DNA from: Mycobacterium sp. SMC-4
GTDB taxonomy: Bacteria; Actinomycetota; Actinomycetes; Mycobacteriales; Mycobacteriaceae
Direction: 5' to 3'
Assembly: GCF_025263265.1 (NCBI RefSeq)
Contig: NZ_CP079869.1
Coordinates: 1,178,001 to 1,242,000, forward strand
DNA: 64,000 nt
In this document: positions 17,012 to 25,746 of the stretch, piece after piece
Layout of the letters: every line of letters starts with the position of its first letter
How positions within the stretch are numbered: the first letter of the stretch is position 1
Translations under genes and position numbers: made by a program
Notes under the pieces: generated by a model
The model's input: the letters and a program-made list of their open reading frames with translations, nothing else
Told to the model about the DNA's origin: nothing
Database searches by the model: none

Positions 17012-18276
17012 CAGGGTGTTCCTGAGTAGGGACCCGCGAAGATCTGATCCTGTTGCGGTGCAGGATCGCCGGATCGCCAACTGTTCGGCGGCGCGACGGG
17101 GAGCACCGGGCCGGCGAGTATAGGTGCCGGCTGAATACCGGCTTCCGGTGGTTGGGGTGCCGCGGTAGCCGACTCGGAGATCGTGCTGCCGAGCGGATCG
17201 TAGGTGTAGTTCTCGTGCCACGGATCGCCGGGGGCGGGTATCAACCGCGCCTGAGGCTCGCCGAATCGGGTGCCGAGCGCCAACGTTCGCTTGATGCGGG
17301 GATACGTCAGGTCCAGCGTGACGAACAAGTTCATGAAGTCCCCCTTCATGCCGCGGTCGATGACGTTCTGAGTGAAAGGGAACGTCGTCAGATAGGCCAG
17401 CACAGTGTCGAGGTCGGGGCCCAGATCGGCGACGGAAGCCAAGATGGGTTCCAGGTTCTGCAAATTCCGGATGAGATCGTCCTGGGTGTCGTTGATCAGT
17501 CCCGTGGCAGAGTCACTGAAGGTGCGTAGACGATCCAATGCTGTGATGATCTGGGGCCTTTCGCGCACCAGAACGTCTAACGCAGCGGGAATCTTGCGGA
17601 TCGCCGCGTCGATGGTGCCCGAACTTTCGGCCAGGGTCCTGCTCAGCTTGTTGAGTTCTTCGAATGTGACGACCACATCCTGACGCTGATCTGCCAGCAC
17701 ACCGGCGATCTCATCCAGACGGGTGAGCAGATTGCGGACTTGCTCCTCGCGTCCGGACAGCGCAACGCTCGATTCGTGGATAATGTCGCTGATCTGCCCC
17801 AGACCACCGCCGTTGACGATGGTCGACAGTGACGACAAGGTCCGCTCGGTGGAGGGAAAGGTCGAGGATCTGTTCAGCGGTAGTGTCGCGTTGGGCGCCA
17901 GACGACCGCGAGGTTGCTCACCCAGCGGAGGGTTCAGTGCGAGGTGCATCGATCCGAGCAAGCTGGTCTGGCCGACGGTTGCTACCGCATTCTCGGATAC
18001 CATGACATCCGGCCTGACGGACACCTCCACGGTGGCGTTCCAATTGTCGACGTCAAGCTTGGCCACACTGCCGACTGTCACATCAGAAATCAAGACCGGC
18101 GAGTTGGGCTCCAAAGTACCGACATTCGCGATCTCGACGAAGTAGGTCACGGCGTTGCCGTCGCGGCCGACCGTCCCGGGCAGAGGCAGCGAATTGAGAC
18201 CCTGAAAGGCGCAGCCTGTGGTGACGCCGGCCATCATGGTGCACAGCGCAACCCGACCCAGAGCCTTGGATTTCAC
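17011..18276 (-). CDS. MCE-family lipoprotein E
   Basis: This 421-residue protein starts at GTG 18276 and overlaps mceD by four bases (GTGA). The short signal peptide ends in the lipobox VTTGC, placing the mature cysteine near residue 22; lipidation is the hallmark of MceE (LprK/LprN-type) subunits. An MCE domain follows (VTYFVEIANVG, LISDVTVGSV), then long amphipathic helices and a proline-rich tail. In the transporter model it caps or anchors the hexameric tunnel. The order A-B-C-D-E-F of this cluster is the canonical one. Confidence 0.9.
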   Translation of the reverse strand: MKSKALGRVALCTMMAGVTTGCAFQGLNSLPLPGTVGRDGNAVTYFVEIANVGTLEPNSPVLISDVTVGSVAKLDVDNWNATVEVSVRPDVMVSENAVATVGQTSLLGSMHLALNPPLGEQPRGRLAPNATLPLNRSSTFPSTERTLSSLSTIVNGGGLGQISDIIHESSVALSGREEQVRNLLTRLDEIAGVLADQRQDVVVTFEELNKLSRTLAESSGTIDAAIRKIPAALDVLVRERPQIITALDRLRTFSDSATGLINDTQDDLIRNLQNLEPILASVADLGPDLDTVLAYLTTFPFTQNVIDRGMKGDFMNLFVTLDLTYPRIKRTLALGTRFGEPQARLIPAPGDPWHENYTYDPLGSTISESATAAPQPPEAGIQPAPILAGPVLPVAPPNSWRSGDPAPQQDQIFAGPYSGTP

Positions 18277-19670
18277 GGATTCGGTACCTCCGGTCCGGCG
18301 GCTGTCGGCTGCGGTAATGGGGCTTCGGCGGCACCGTGCGGCACCGAGTTCGGCAAGATGAGATTGTCGACTGTTGCGGGCTCGGCCGCAGCAGGGCCGG
18401 GTGGGGGGCCGTAACCGGGGGGTGGCGGAACGTCCCCGCTGCCGGTGTATGCAGACACCGCGGGCGGAGTCTCGGCCGGCCCTGCCGGTGTTCCTGGTCC
18501 GCCGGGAGCCAACCGGGGATCGGAGTACACGAGGTTCTGTGGTTCGGCCACCGCGCTGAGAAACGGGTTGATCGGAATCGGCAGATAGTTGAAGTTCGCC
18601 AACCGTAATGCCGGGCCGAGGTACTCGGCACACAACCGCGCGGTCTCGGGTGCGGTGGCGTTCTCTACTGCGCCGATGCCCGAGCAGAGGAATTGAACGG
18701 GATTGGAGAAGTTCTGGAATACGAAGGAGCCAACGAAGGTTCCGGTGTCGGGGTTGTACATGTTGTAGGTGTTCGCCAGCGCCGTGGGAGCGCTGTGCAA
18801 GATGTTCTCGACTGATGTCCGCTGCTCGACAAGCACGGCCGTGAGGTCGGCAAGACGTTCGATCTGCTCGCTGGTCTGGGCTCGACTTCCCGCAATGAAC
18901 CGTTGGGCGTCGTCGATGGCGCTGGAGAGCGTGCTCAGAGCAGAATCGAGATCGCTCCTGCTGTCGTTGACGACCGCGGTCAGGGACGCGAAGCGATCTT
19001 GAAACTGCACTATCTGAATATTGCTGTTGCGCAGCGCCGATACGAAGCGCTGCAGATTGGTGACGATGTCGACCAGGTCACCGCTGCCTTCGGCGAAGAT
19101 CCGGCCTGCCGCAGACAGCTGCGCGAGTGTTTCGCGAAGCTTGGCGCCGTTGCCGTCCATTGCATCTGCTGCACTGTTGATGAATCGCGATACCGAGGTT
19201 TGGTCGTCAGGCGAGGTCGGGCCCAGGTCTTCGGAGATCCGCGCCAACTGTTCTTTGACCTCATCCCATTCCACCGGAACTGCCGTGCGCTCCTGGGGGA
19301 TGACTCCACCGTCGGGCATCGTCGGCCCCTCGGCGTCGTAGGCCGGCGCCAGCTGCACATAGCGAGCGGCGACGAGATTGGGAGCGACGATGATCGCCTG
19401 GGCATCGTCGGGTATCGATACGCCCCGGTCGATGTCCATCGCGATCTTGACCTGCGTCCCCTCGGACTCGATCGAGGTGATGGTTCCGACCTTCACGCCG
19501 AGGACACGAACCTGGTCGCCAGGGTAGATGGCAGTGGCGGAGGAGAAATACGCAAAGATCGTCGACGGCGCGAAGAACGTCTGGCGCACCAGGAATGCCG
19601 AGGATGCGGCGAGCAGCACGACCAGGGCCGCAGCAGTCCCGGTCATCACGCGTCTACGGGTTGCCGTCAT
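18273..19670 (-). CDS. MCE-family protein D
   Basis: This 465-residue protein has an N-terminal membrane helix (TGTAAALVVLLAASSAFLV), an MCE domain (IYPGDQVRVLGVKVGTI) and coiled helical repeats. The C-terminal about 90 residues are dominated by Pro, Ala and Gly (for example PPPGYGPPPGPAAAEP), typical of MceD. The start overlaps the 3' end of mceC by 17 bases, so translation is coupled. It forms part of the predicted six-subunit lipid-transport tunnel. Confidence 0.9.
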   Translation of the reverse strand: MTATRRRVMTGTAAALVVLLAASSAFLVRQTFFAPSTIFAYFSSATAIYPGDQVRVLGVKVGTITSIESEGTQVKIAMDIDRGVSIPDDAQAIIVAPNLVAARYVQLAPAYDAEGPTMPDGGVIPQERTAVPVEWDEVKEQLARISEDLGPTSPDDQTSVSRFINSAADAMDGNGAKLRETLAQLSAAGRIFAEGSGDLVDIVTNLQRFVSALRNSNIQIVQFQDRFASLTAVVNDSRSDLDSALSTLSSAIDDAQRFIAGSRAQTSEQIERLADLTAVLVEQRTSVENILHSAPTALANTYNMYNPDTGTFVGSFVFQNFSNPVQFLCSGIGAVENATAPETARLCAEYLGPALRLANFNYLPIPINPFLSAVAEPQNLVYSDPRLAPGGPGTPAGPAETPPAVSAYTGSGDVPPPPGYGPPPGPAAAEPATVDNLILPNSVPHGAAEAPLPQPTAAGPEVPNP

Positions 19671-20757
19671 CGGGGAGATCTCCTGGTTGCGGAATGCCGT
19701 TGACGGGGAAGGGCAGTTCTGCGCGGGGACCGGCGTTGTCCGGTGGCTGGCCGGCGTTGACGCCCCGACGGAACCCGAAGGCGTAGTCGAGGAAGGGCTG
19801 CAGGAACTGCGATGGGATCAGGTTGGCGACGAACGCATTGTAGTAAGCACCAGAGGCGATCGTTTCGCCCTGAGTGCGCTGAAACTTCTCAAGTCCGGGT
19901 AGCGCCGCGGCGATGTTGTCGCGATTCTTCTGCAGCATTGCGTTGACGGAGTTGAGCTTCTCCAACATCGGGGCCAATTCGGCTTCGTTGTCAGCGACCA
20001 GGCCTGAAATCTGTTGAGATACCGCGGATGTGTTGGCGAGAAGGTTGGCAATGGCCACCCGCCGATCGACAAGTACTGCCATCAGATCGTTGGCGTTGAG
20101 GATCAGGGTGTTGACTTGCTCGCTTCGATCCGAAAGTACCCGTGTGACATCGGCTGAGTTCGCCAGAAGTTGTGCGATGTCGTCGTTGCGCTCGTTGAGC
20201 ATCCGTGACACCCGCGTCAGGCCCTCGAATGTGGGTCCCAACTGAGGGGCGATCTGGTCGAGCGTCTGCGCCAGTACGTCCAGTGACTGGTTGACGTCGG
20301 TGGTGTCAGTCTCGGCGATCTGCGATGAAAGATCACCTACCGCTTCGTTGAGAGAGTAGGGAGATGAGGTTCGTGTCAACGGGATCTCGGTTGAGGAGTC
20401 CAGTACGCCGTCGCCGGCTGACTGCAAGGTCAGTGTCCGCTCTCCGAGCAGCGACCCTGTGCGGATGTGGGCGGTGGTGTCGCGCCCGAAAGTCACGGTG
20501 GCGTTCGCGGCGAAGCCGACTCTGACGCGATCTCTGTCCAGGGTGACGCTCGTGACGTGACCGACCTTGATGCCCGAGACCACGACATCGTTGCCGGCTT
20601 GCAAGCCACCGGCTTCTGCGAACAGGGCCTGGTAGCGGACGTCGGTAGCCAAAGACAACAACCGTTCCGGTTGTAGGCCCACCAAGATGACGAGCACGAC
20701 GACGACGACGCCGATGAAACCGGCTCGGATGAGATGTCTACCCTTGTATTTCAGCAT
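19654..20757 (-). CDS. MCE-family protein C
   Basis: This 367-residue protein has one N-terminal membrane helix (AGFIGVVVVVLVILVGL) and an MCE domain (AGGLQAGNDVVVSGIKVG), followed by amphipathic helices. It has no long proline tail, though a short proline-containing end is present. The ATG overlaps the mceB stop by one base (TGATG) and its end overlaps mceD by 17 bases. It occupies the C position of the cluster and is an expected component of the hexameric tunnel. Confidence 0.9.
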   Translation of the reverse strand: MLKYKGRHLIRAGFIGVVVVVLVILVGLQPERLLSLATDVRYQALFAEAGGLQAGNDVVVSGIKVGHVTSVTLDRDRVRVGFAANATVTFGRDTTAHIRTGSLLGERTLTLQSAGDGVLDSSTEIPLTRTSSPYSLNEAVGDLSSQIAETDTTDVNQSLDVLAQTLDQIAPQLGPTFEGLTRVSRMLNERNDDIAQLLANSADVTRVLSDRSEQVNTLILNANDLMAVLVDRRVAIANLLANTSAVSQQISGLVADNEAELAPMLEKLNSVNAMLQKNRDNIAAALPGLEKFQRTQGETIASGAYYNAFVANLIPSQFLQPFLDYAFGFRRGVNAGQPPDNAGPRAELPFPVNGIPQPGDLPDDGNP

Positions 20758-21776
20758 CAGGAGTCTGCACACCTTCCTGCGCCCTGGTTCTTGACCCAGG
20801 GGAAGACCGCGGTCTGTCCCTCCAGGTCGCTCACGCGCAGCGTGATGCCACACAGGTAGTAGTTGATCCAACTACCGTATGCACCGAGTCTGACCAGCTT
20901 CCTGAAGTTGCCCGGCGCCTTCTGCAAAGCGACGTCGATCTTGTCTTTGTCGGCATCGAGAGGCACAGAGAGACGACTCAGTTGGTCGACGGTGGCTGCC
21001 AGTGGCGGACGCCCATTCGTCAGCAGATCGGTCAACGACGCGGTGCCTTTTTCCAGAGAATCGATCGATGCGCCGATCGGATCGCGCTCGGTGGAAAGGC
21101 CGGCAACGAGTTCGTCGAGACGCTCGATCGTGTCGGAGAATTGGTGGCTGTCTTTGGCCAGGACGGCGGTCAAGTCGCGGAGATTCTCGATGACCTGCGC
21201 AATGACGTCGCTGTGGTCGGACAGAGTCGAGGTGAATGTGGAGGTTCTGGACAGCAGGGACTCCATCACGCCGCCCTGACCTTGGAGCGCCTGCAGAAGA
21301 GATGAGGTGAGTAGGTTGATGTCCTGGGCGTCGAGTCCCTGGGTTAAGGGTCGCAGGCCGCCGAGAAGCAGGTCGAGATCCAGTGCGGGTGCGGTGCGCT
21401 CGGCTGGGATCTGCGCTCCTGCAGGGAGAGTCAGCGTTGATCCGGGCGAATCTAGTAGTTCGAGATACCGATCACCCACCAAGTTCAGATAGCGTACTTC
21501 CGCACGGGTGCCGACCGTCAGCACCACCTTGCGCTCGGCGTCGAAGGACACCAGAACCGTCTTGTCCGGGCGTAGCCGAACATCAGCGACGGTCCCCACG
21601 CGGACGCCGGCTACCCGAACCGAATCCCCGCTCTTCAGCCGTGCGACATCGTTGAATACCGCTGAGTAGTTGTTGGTTTCGCCGCCCCGGTAGTCGGCGA
21701 AGATCAGCACCAGAAATGCCGTCAGAAGGCCCATCACGGCAGCGAACGCCAGAAACTTGATGCCTGATCTGCGCAT
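20757..21776 (-). CDS. MCE-family protein B
   Basis: This 339-residue protein has an N-terminal membrane helix (LAFAAVMGLLTAFLVLIF) followed by the MCE domain (VARLKSGDSVRVAGVRVG). The length is typical of the B subunit, which is usually the shortest MCE protein. Near the C-terminus it keeps the pattern YGSWINYYLCGITLRV seen in many MceB proteins. The ATG lies two bases after the mceA stop. It is part of the co-translated A-F cluster. Confidence 0.9.
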   Translation of the reverse strand: MRRSGIKFLAFAAVMGLLTAFLVLIFADYRGGETNNYSAVFNDVARLKSGDSVRVAGVRVGTVADVRLRPDKTVLVSFDAERKVVLTVGTRAEVRYLNLVGDRYLELLDSPGSTLTLPAGAQIPAERTAPALDLDLLLGGLRPLTQGLDAQDINLLTSSLLQALQGQGGVMESLLSRTSTFTSTLSDHSDVIAQVIENLRDLTAVLAKDSHQFSDTIERLDELVAGLSTERDPIGASIDSLEKGTASLTDLLTNGRPPLAATVDQLSRLSVPLDADKDKIDVALQKAPGNFRKLVRLGAYGSWINYYLCGITLRVSDLEGQTAVFPWVKNQGAGRCADS

Positions 21777-21778
21777 GT

Positions 21779-22972
21779 CTACCCCGGCATTCCGATCTGC
21801 GAGGAGTTGCGGGGAGGTCCATCGATAGGTCCGAAGAGAAGTTGCTTGAGGCCGTCGGAGTTCAGGATGATGCCGTCGTTGCCGTACCGCCACCTGTTGC
21901 CGCCGATGTCGGTGACCAGGAATGGCGAGATCTCCTGCGGTTGAAGAACCGGCATACCCACCTTGTCACAGTTCGATCCGCCGCCCGCCGCCACTTTGGG
22001 AAGGTCTCCCGGGTATCGGTATCGCTCGATCCCCCAGGTGAATCCGATCGACACCATGATGCCCGGCTCTGGTAGCGGAACTCCCTGCGTGAACGGCACC
22101 AGTCCGTGCAGCGTGCAGTCGACGTTCTGGCGGTACTGGTAGAGCAGGTCTGTCGTGGGCGCGAGTATCTGGAGAAGGTCGGTGAGCGGTTGCCGGTTCT
22201 CTGTCAGCACCGTGGTGCCGATATCGCCGAATCCGATGGTGCTCACCAGGAGTGCGTCGAGATCGTGCTGCTGATCAACGAGAGTCTCGCTGATCCGGGT
22301 AGAGTGCGCCAGCGTGTCGACGAAGTCGGGTGCGGCGTCGGCGTAGGCGGATACCACGGTCGGCAACGCCGACAGATCGCGGCTCAGATTGGGAATGCTG
22401 GGGCCGAATCGTGTCAGGAAGGCGTCGAGGTCGGCAAGCATCTGGTTGATCTTCTGGCCACGGCCGTCCAGCGCTCGGGAGAGGTGACCGAGCGTCTCGT
22501 TGAGTTGGACGGGGTCGATGGTGTCGAGAAGGGTGGTCAATCGTTCGAATACCGTGTTGATCTCGACGGTGACGCGGTCACCGTGAAGCACTTGCCCGGC
22601 CGAGAGCGCAGACGACAGTGGCCGCGACGGCGGAACAAGGTCGACGAACTTCGCTCCGAAAACGGTCGAGGATGTGATGTCGACCTCGACGTCGGACGGG
22701 ATCATCGCCATCTGTCGAGGGTTCAACTCGAGATGCAACGCCGAACGCCCGTCTGGCAGGAGCTCTATGGACCCGACCCTGCCGACGGTGATGCCCTGCA
22801 TCTTGACTTTGGCATCGGGATTCATCACCAGGCCGGCGCGCTCGGACAGCACGGTGACGGTGGCGGTCCTGGTGAGATCGCCGCGAAACAGCACCACGGA
22901 GAGCGCAGCTACGATTACCACCGAGGTGACCAAAGCCAGTCCTGCGAGAACGCGGGCGCGGTCGCTGTTCAA
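21779..22972 (-). CDS. MCE-family protein A (first mce gene)
   Basis: The protein has 397 residues. No ATG or GTG fits near the membrane helix; TTG 22972 is chosen, with GAGAG five bases upstream. After a hydrophobic helix (AGLALVTSVVIVAALSVVLF) comes the MCE domain (NPDAKVKMQGITVGRV). A C-terminal block HGLVPFTQGVPLPEPG is seen in MceA subunits. In most mycobacterial mce operons two yrbE permease genes precede mceA. Here there are none: only a 31-codon ORF and a promoter lie upstream before the oppositely oriented HtdY-like gene. The permease must be supplied from elsewhere, or the cluster is a partial copy. Confidence 0.88.
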   Translation of the reverse strand: MNSDRARVLAGLALVTSVVIVAALSVVLFRGDLTRTATVTVLSERAGLVMNPDAKVKMQGITVGRVGSIELLPDGRSALHLELNPRQMAMIPSDVEVDITSSTVFGAKFVDLVPPSRPLSSALSAGQVLHGDRVTVEINTVFERLTTLLDTIDPVQLNETLGHLSRALDGRGQKINQMLADLDAFLTRFGPSIPNLSRDLSALPTVVSAYADAAPDFVDTLAHSTRISETLVDQQHDLDALLVSTIGFGDIGTTVLTENRQPLTDLLQILAPTTDLLYQYRQNVDCTLHGLVPFTQGVPLPEPGIMVSIGFTWGIERYRYPGDLPKVAAGGGSNCDKVGMPVLQPQEISPFLVTDIGGNRWRYGNDGIILNSDGLKQLLFGPIDGPPRNSSQIGMPG

Positions 22973-22980
22973 GTCGACTC

Positions 22981-23076
22981 TCAGCCCGACCGGTGGGGAT
23001 TGTCGTTGGAGCCATAGATCGACTGTGACACCGGCAGCGCGGGTCGCTGGACGGAGTCGACTTCGAACGCCATCAT
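22981..23076 (-). CDS. possible small ORF in mceA leader
   Basis: This 31-codon frame starts at ATG 23076 and stops at TGA 22981-22983, eight bases before the TTG of mceA. The predicted peptide begins MMAFEVDSVQRP and ends SNDNPHRSG. In-frame GTG codons at 23082 and 23091 could extend it to 36 residues. It lies in the roughly 300-base leader of the mce transcript and could be a small protein, a translation-coupling peptide for the weak TTG start, or chance. No homologue is known to me. Confidence 0.35.
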   Translation of the reverse strand: MMAFEVDSVQRPALPVSQSIYGSNDNPHRSG

Positions 23077-23276
23077 CGCCACCCGCGCCACGAACCGAGA
23101 CCGCTCAAGGAACTCACACCACTGGAACGGCTGTATGGAGAGATGAAATATGCTGTGCCCAAAAAATATCCAGCGACATGGCCACCCTTCGGGTCCAGCG
23201 TGCGGGCACCGACACGCGTGATGGCTTGGGTGGGGAAACGACTGCCGCCGACCGCGACCCGCTCACTACGCATGCT

Positions 23277-23308
23277 GAACAATATAGCAAGATATGTTCT
23301 ATTGACAA
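23277..23308 (-). promoter_or_regulatory. mce cluster promoter with GAACA-N13-TGTTC element
   Basis: On the minus strand TTGTCA (complement of 23303-23308), a 16-base spacer and TATATT (complement of 23281-23286) form a strong promoter-like pair. The spacer and -10 box lie inside GAACA-N13-TGTTC (23277-23299), whose outer five bases are perfectly inverted. The transcript would start near 23274 and give a 5' leader of about 300 bases before mceA. Confidence 0.6.
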
Positions 23309-23600
23309 TGCCATTTGGGACGAGCCCGATGGATCGGCCTCGTCCCCGTCTCCGTCTGCATCCGTGTTGTTCGCCCCGCTGTTCCAGGAGATTTGAGCCA
23401 GTCGTGTGGCGAAGGTACCGAGATTGCATTCGCGTCCGTTTCAGGGCTGAGCTACAGACATAACAACAGATGGTGTCCTAATGATCGGTTTCCACGCCGG
23501 TCCTGCGATCTGGTGGGATCGGCAGGCTGTGGTCGTCACATCAGCACAACTGCCGCCCGCGCAGTGTCCCCGTGTCCTGCGTCGCGCTAATCTCACGCGC

Positions 23601-24476
23601 ATGCCCATCGACGCGCAGGCCATCGGCGCCACCACCGACCCCCAACTCTTCGAATGGTCGGACCGCGACACTCTGCTCTACGCGCTCGGGGTCGGCGCCG
23701 GCGTCGGCGATCTGGCGCTGACCACCGAGAACAGCCATGACGTCGTGCAGCAAGTGCTGCCGACCTACGCAGTGATCGCGTGTTCGCCGTTCGCAGCGGC
23801 TGCGCGGATCGGCAGCTTCGACTTCAGCCGGCTGCTACACGGATCGCAGAGCATCCGGGTGTTCGCGCCGCTGCCACCCGCCGGCCGGCTCAGCGTCGTC
23901 ACCGAGGTCGCCGACATCCAGGACAAGGGCCCGGGCAAGAACGCCGTCGTGATGCTCAAAGGCACCGGCACCGATCCCGAATCCGGCGCCAAGTTGGCCG
24001 AAACGCTGTCCACCCTGGTGATTCGCGGTGAAGGCGGGTTCGGTGGCCAGCCAGGTCAGCGCCCGGTCGCCCCGCAGATCCCCGACACCGCGCCGGACGC
24101 GGCGATCGAGCTGAGCACCCGCGAGGACCAGGCGTTGATCTACCGGCTCTCGGGTGACCGCAATCCGCTGCACAGCGACCCATGGTTTGCTCAGCTGGCC
24201 GGTTTCGACAAGCCGATCCTGCACGGATTGTGCACCTACGGGGTGGCCGGGCGGGCGTTGGTCGCCGAGCTCGGGGGTGGGGACGCCACCAGGGTGACCG
24301 CGGTGGCGGCACGGTTCACCTCGCCGGTTTTCCCCGGAGACACCCTGCGGACCGCCATCTGGCGGGTCGGGCCGGGCCGGGCGGTGTTCCGCACCGAAGC
24401 GCTGAGTCCGCGGGGTGCCGACGCCGCTGGCACCCGGGTGGTTCTCGACGACGGGGAAGCCGAGTTCGTCTCCTGA
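23601..24476 (+). CDS. MaoC-type (R)-specific enoyl-CoA hydratase, HtdY-like
   Basis: This 291-residue double hot-dog protein has the hydratase-2 signature around SGDRNPLHSDPWFAQLAGF and HGLCTYG, with catalytic Asp and His in the D-x4-H arrangement. The N-terminus (MPIDAQAIGATTDPQLFEW) and length match, as I recall them, M. tuberculosis HtdY (Rv3389c), which hydrates trans-2-enoyl-CoA in beta-oxidation-type reactions. ATG 23601 is used; the frame extends upstream without protein character. Proximity to the AcrA1-like gene (also adjacent in M. tuberculosis) and the mce/P450 genes supports a lipid catabolism role. Confidence 0.85.
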   Translation: MPIDAQAIGATTDPQLFEWSDRDTLLYALGVGAGVGDLALTTENSHDVVQQVLPTYAVIACSPFAAAARIGSFDFSRLLHGSQSIRVFAPLPPAGRLSVVTEVADIQDKGPGKNAVVMLKGTGTDPESGAKLAETLSTLVIRGEGGFGGQPGQRPVAPQIPDTAPDAAIELSTREDQALIYRLSGDRNPLHSDPWFAQLAGFDKPILHGLCTYGVAGRALVAELGGGDATRVTAVAARFTSPVFPGDTLRTAIWRVGPGRAVFRTEALSPRGADAAGTRVVLDDGEAEFVS

Positions 24477-24571
24477 ACAACCTGGGCAACGGTTTGCTGG
24501 GCTGGTAGCCTTCCGCTGAGAGCAGGGGGGCGGCGATCTGGTCCGGGGACGCATTGACCGGGGGTGGGGTT

Positions 24572-25735
24572 GTGATTGAGCGTTTGCGGGAATCGGTGGC
24601 CGAGGTGATCAGGCCAGAAAGATGGCGTGCCGACCAGTATTACTGGTTCACTGCCGTGCTGGCCGCCCGTGGTCTGCAGGCCGCGGCCAGCAGATTGATC
24701 GCGCTGTCTGCGGTGGTGTTCGGGCTGGTGCCGCTGGCGCTGGTGTTGAGCGGTCAGACAGCGCAGAGCGCGGTACTGCAGGTGGCTTCGGCGGCCATCG
24801 CTGTGGCGGCGCTGGGCATCGCCGGCATGTGGCTGCGGGACCGCTGGCCGAGTCGGATCGAGTCGTTGGTGGCTGCCGCAGTGGGCTGCGTCATCGTCGT
24901 GGCGGCGTCGTTGATGGCCGCCGACCCGATATTCGGACTCCTCGGCGCCACCCTGTCGGTGCTGCTCAGTATCTACATCGTGTGCCTGCACACCGCACGT
25001 CTGCTGGCGTTGGCGTGGGTGGTCCTGGTCATGGTGCTGGCCATCTTGTGCCTCCGACTGGCCGAGACTGCGTTGGCACTGGCGGTCACCACGGCAGCTT
25101 TGGTGTTCATGCTCAACGTCGTGGTGGCGTGGGCGTTCCGGCTGGTGATCAGACTCATCGAGCCGGACGCCCATCACTCCGACATCGAACAGCTCACCGG
25201 ATTGTTGCATCGGGACGCGTTCTACCGTGACGTGGCGACTTTGCTGGCGTCGCGCAGTCGCAGCGACGACAAGTACCTCGTCGTGGTGGCGGTGAACATC
25301 GACAGCTTCTCGCTGCTGCTGGGTCTGTCAGGTTCTCGCGGCGGTAACCGGGCAAGGGTCGCGGTCGGTCAGGCGTTACGCGAGACGGTGCGCCACAACG
25401 CGATCGTCGCCCATGTTTCCGACGACGACTTCCTCGTCGCCGACAGCTTCACCACCGCGGACGCGTCTCCGTTGGTCGAGCGGATCCGCGGGGCCATTTC
25501 GGCGACCCCGCAGCGGTTGACGGCAAGTATCGGCGTGGTGTGCACCCCGCTGCCGCCGCTGGCTGCCGAGCCGCCCGACGACGTGCTCGACAAGTTGATC
25601 GGCATCGCCACCCAGGCCATCGAGCAGGCTCGGATGGCCGGCGGCAATCAGGTGCGTTATGTGTTGCGGCCGACGCTGGAGGACGGTGGCGGCGACCCGA
25701 ACGGTGACCAGCCGGACGAGGATCGCACCGCCTGA
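24572..25735 (+). CDS. membrane protein with degenerate GGDEF domain
   Basis: This 387-residue protein has about five or six membrane helices in residues 30-200 (for example LIALSAVVFGLVPLALVL, VGCVIVVAASLMA), then a GGDEF-family cytoplasmic domain. The active-site loop reads SDDDF (in HVSDDDFLVAD) instead of GGDEF, and the start of the domain (DIEQLTGLLHRDAFYRD) replaces the usual D-x-L-T-G-L-x-N-R. Loss of both glycines makes diguanylate cyclase activity doubtful; it may bind nucleotide or act as a sensor. GTG 24572 with a G-rich upstream stretch is chosen over TTG 24554. The C-terminal tail is Gly/Asp-rich. It precedes dnaE2 in the same direction. Confidence 0.75.
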   Translation: MIERLRESVAEVIRPERWRADQYYWFTAVLAARGLQAAASRLIALSAVVFGLVPLALVLSGQTAQSAVLQVASAAIAVAALGIAGMWLRDRWPSRIESLVAAAVGCVIVVAASLMAADPIFGLLGATLSVLLSIYIVCLHTARLLALAWVVLVMVLAILCLRLAETALALAVTTAALVFMLNVVVAWAFRLVIRLIEPDAHHSDIEQLTGLLHRDAFYRDVATLLASRSRSDDKYLVVVAVNIDSFSLLLGLSGSRGGNRARVAVGQALRETVRHNAIVAHVSDDDFLVADSFTTADASPLVERIRGAISATPQRLTASIGVVCTPLPPLAAEPPDDVLDKLIGIATQAIEQARMAGGNQVRYVLRPTLEDGGGDPNGDQPDEDRTA

Positions 25736-25746
25736 GCATTCCATTG

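Larger units (their letters stand above)
22973..23600. other. 628-base divergent intergenic region
   Basis: This gap lies between mceA (minus) and the HtdY-like gene (plus). It holds the mce promoter/operator at 23277-23308, the small ORF at 22981-23076 and about 290 bases upstream of the + strand gene in which I see no convincing gene or clear promoter. Base composition falls locally to AT-rich around 23276-23310, which marks the promoter. Short open frames across it (for example 23073-23429 minus and 23143-23463 plus) have no credible protein character. Confidence 0.5.

Noticed and set aside
15554..23308. Cluster as mce1 or mce4 orthologue
   Set aside because: No yrbE, no fadD5 or cholesterol genes beside it and no recognisable subunit-specific similarity; a number cannot be given without phylogeny.
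23073..23463. Open frames on both strands in the mce/HtdY gap (118 and 106 codons)
   Set aside because: Both cross the AT-rich promoter and lack domains or hydrophobic or helical character; the gap is better read as regulatory.
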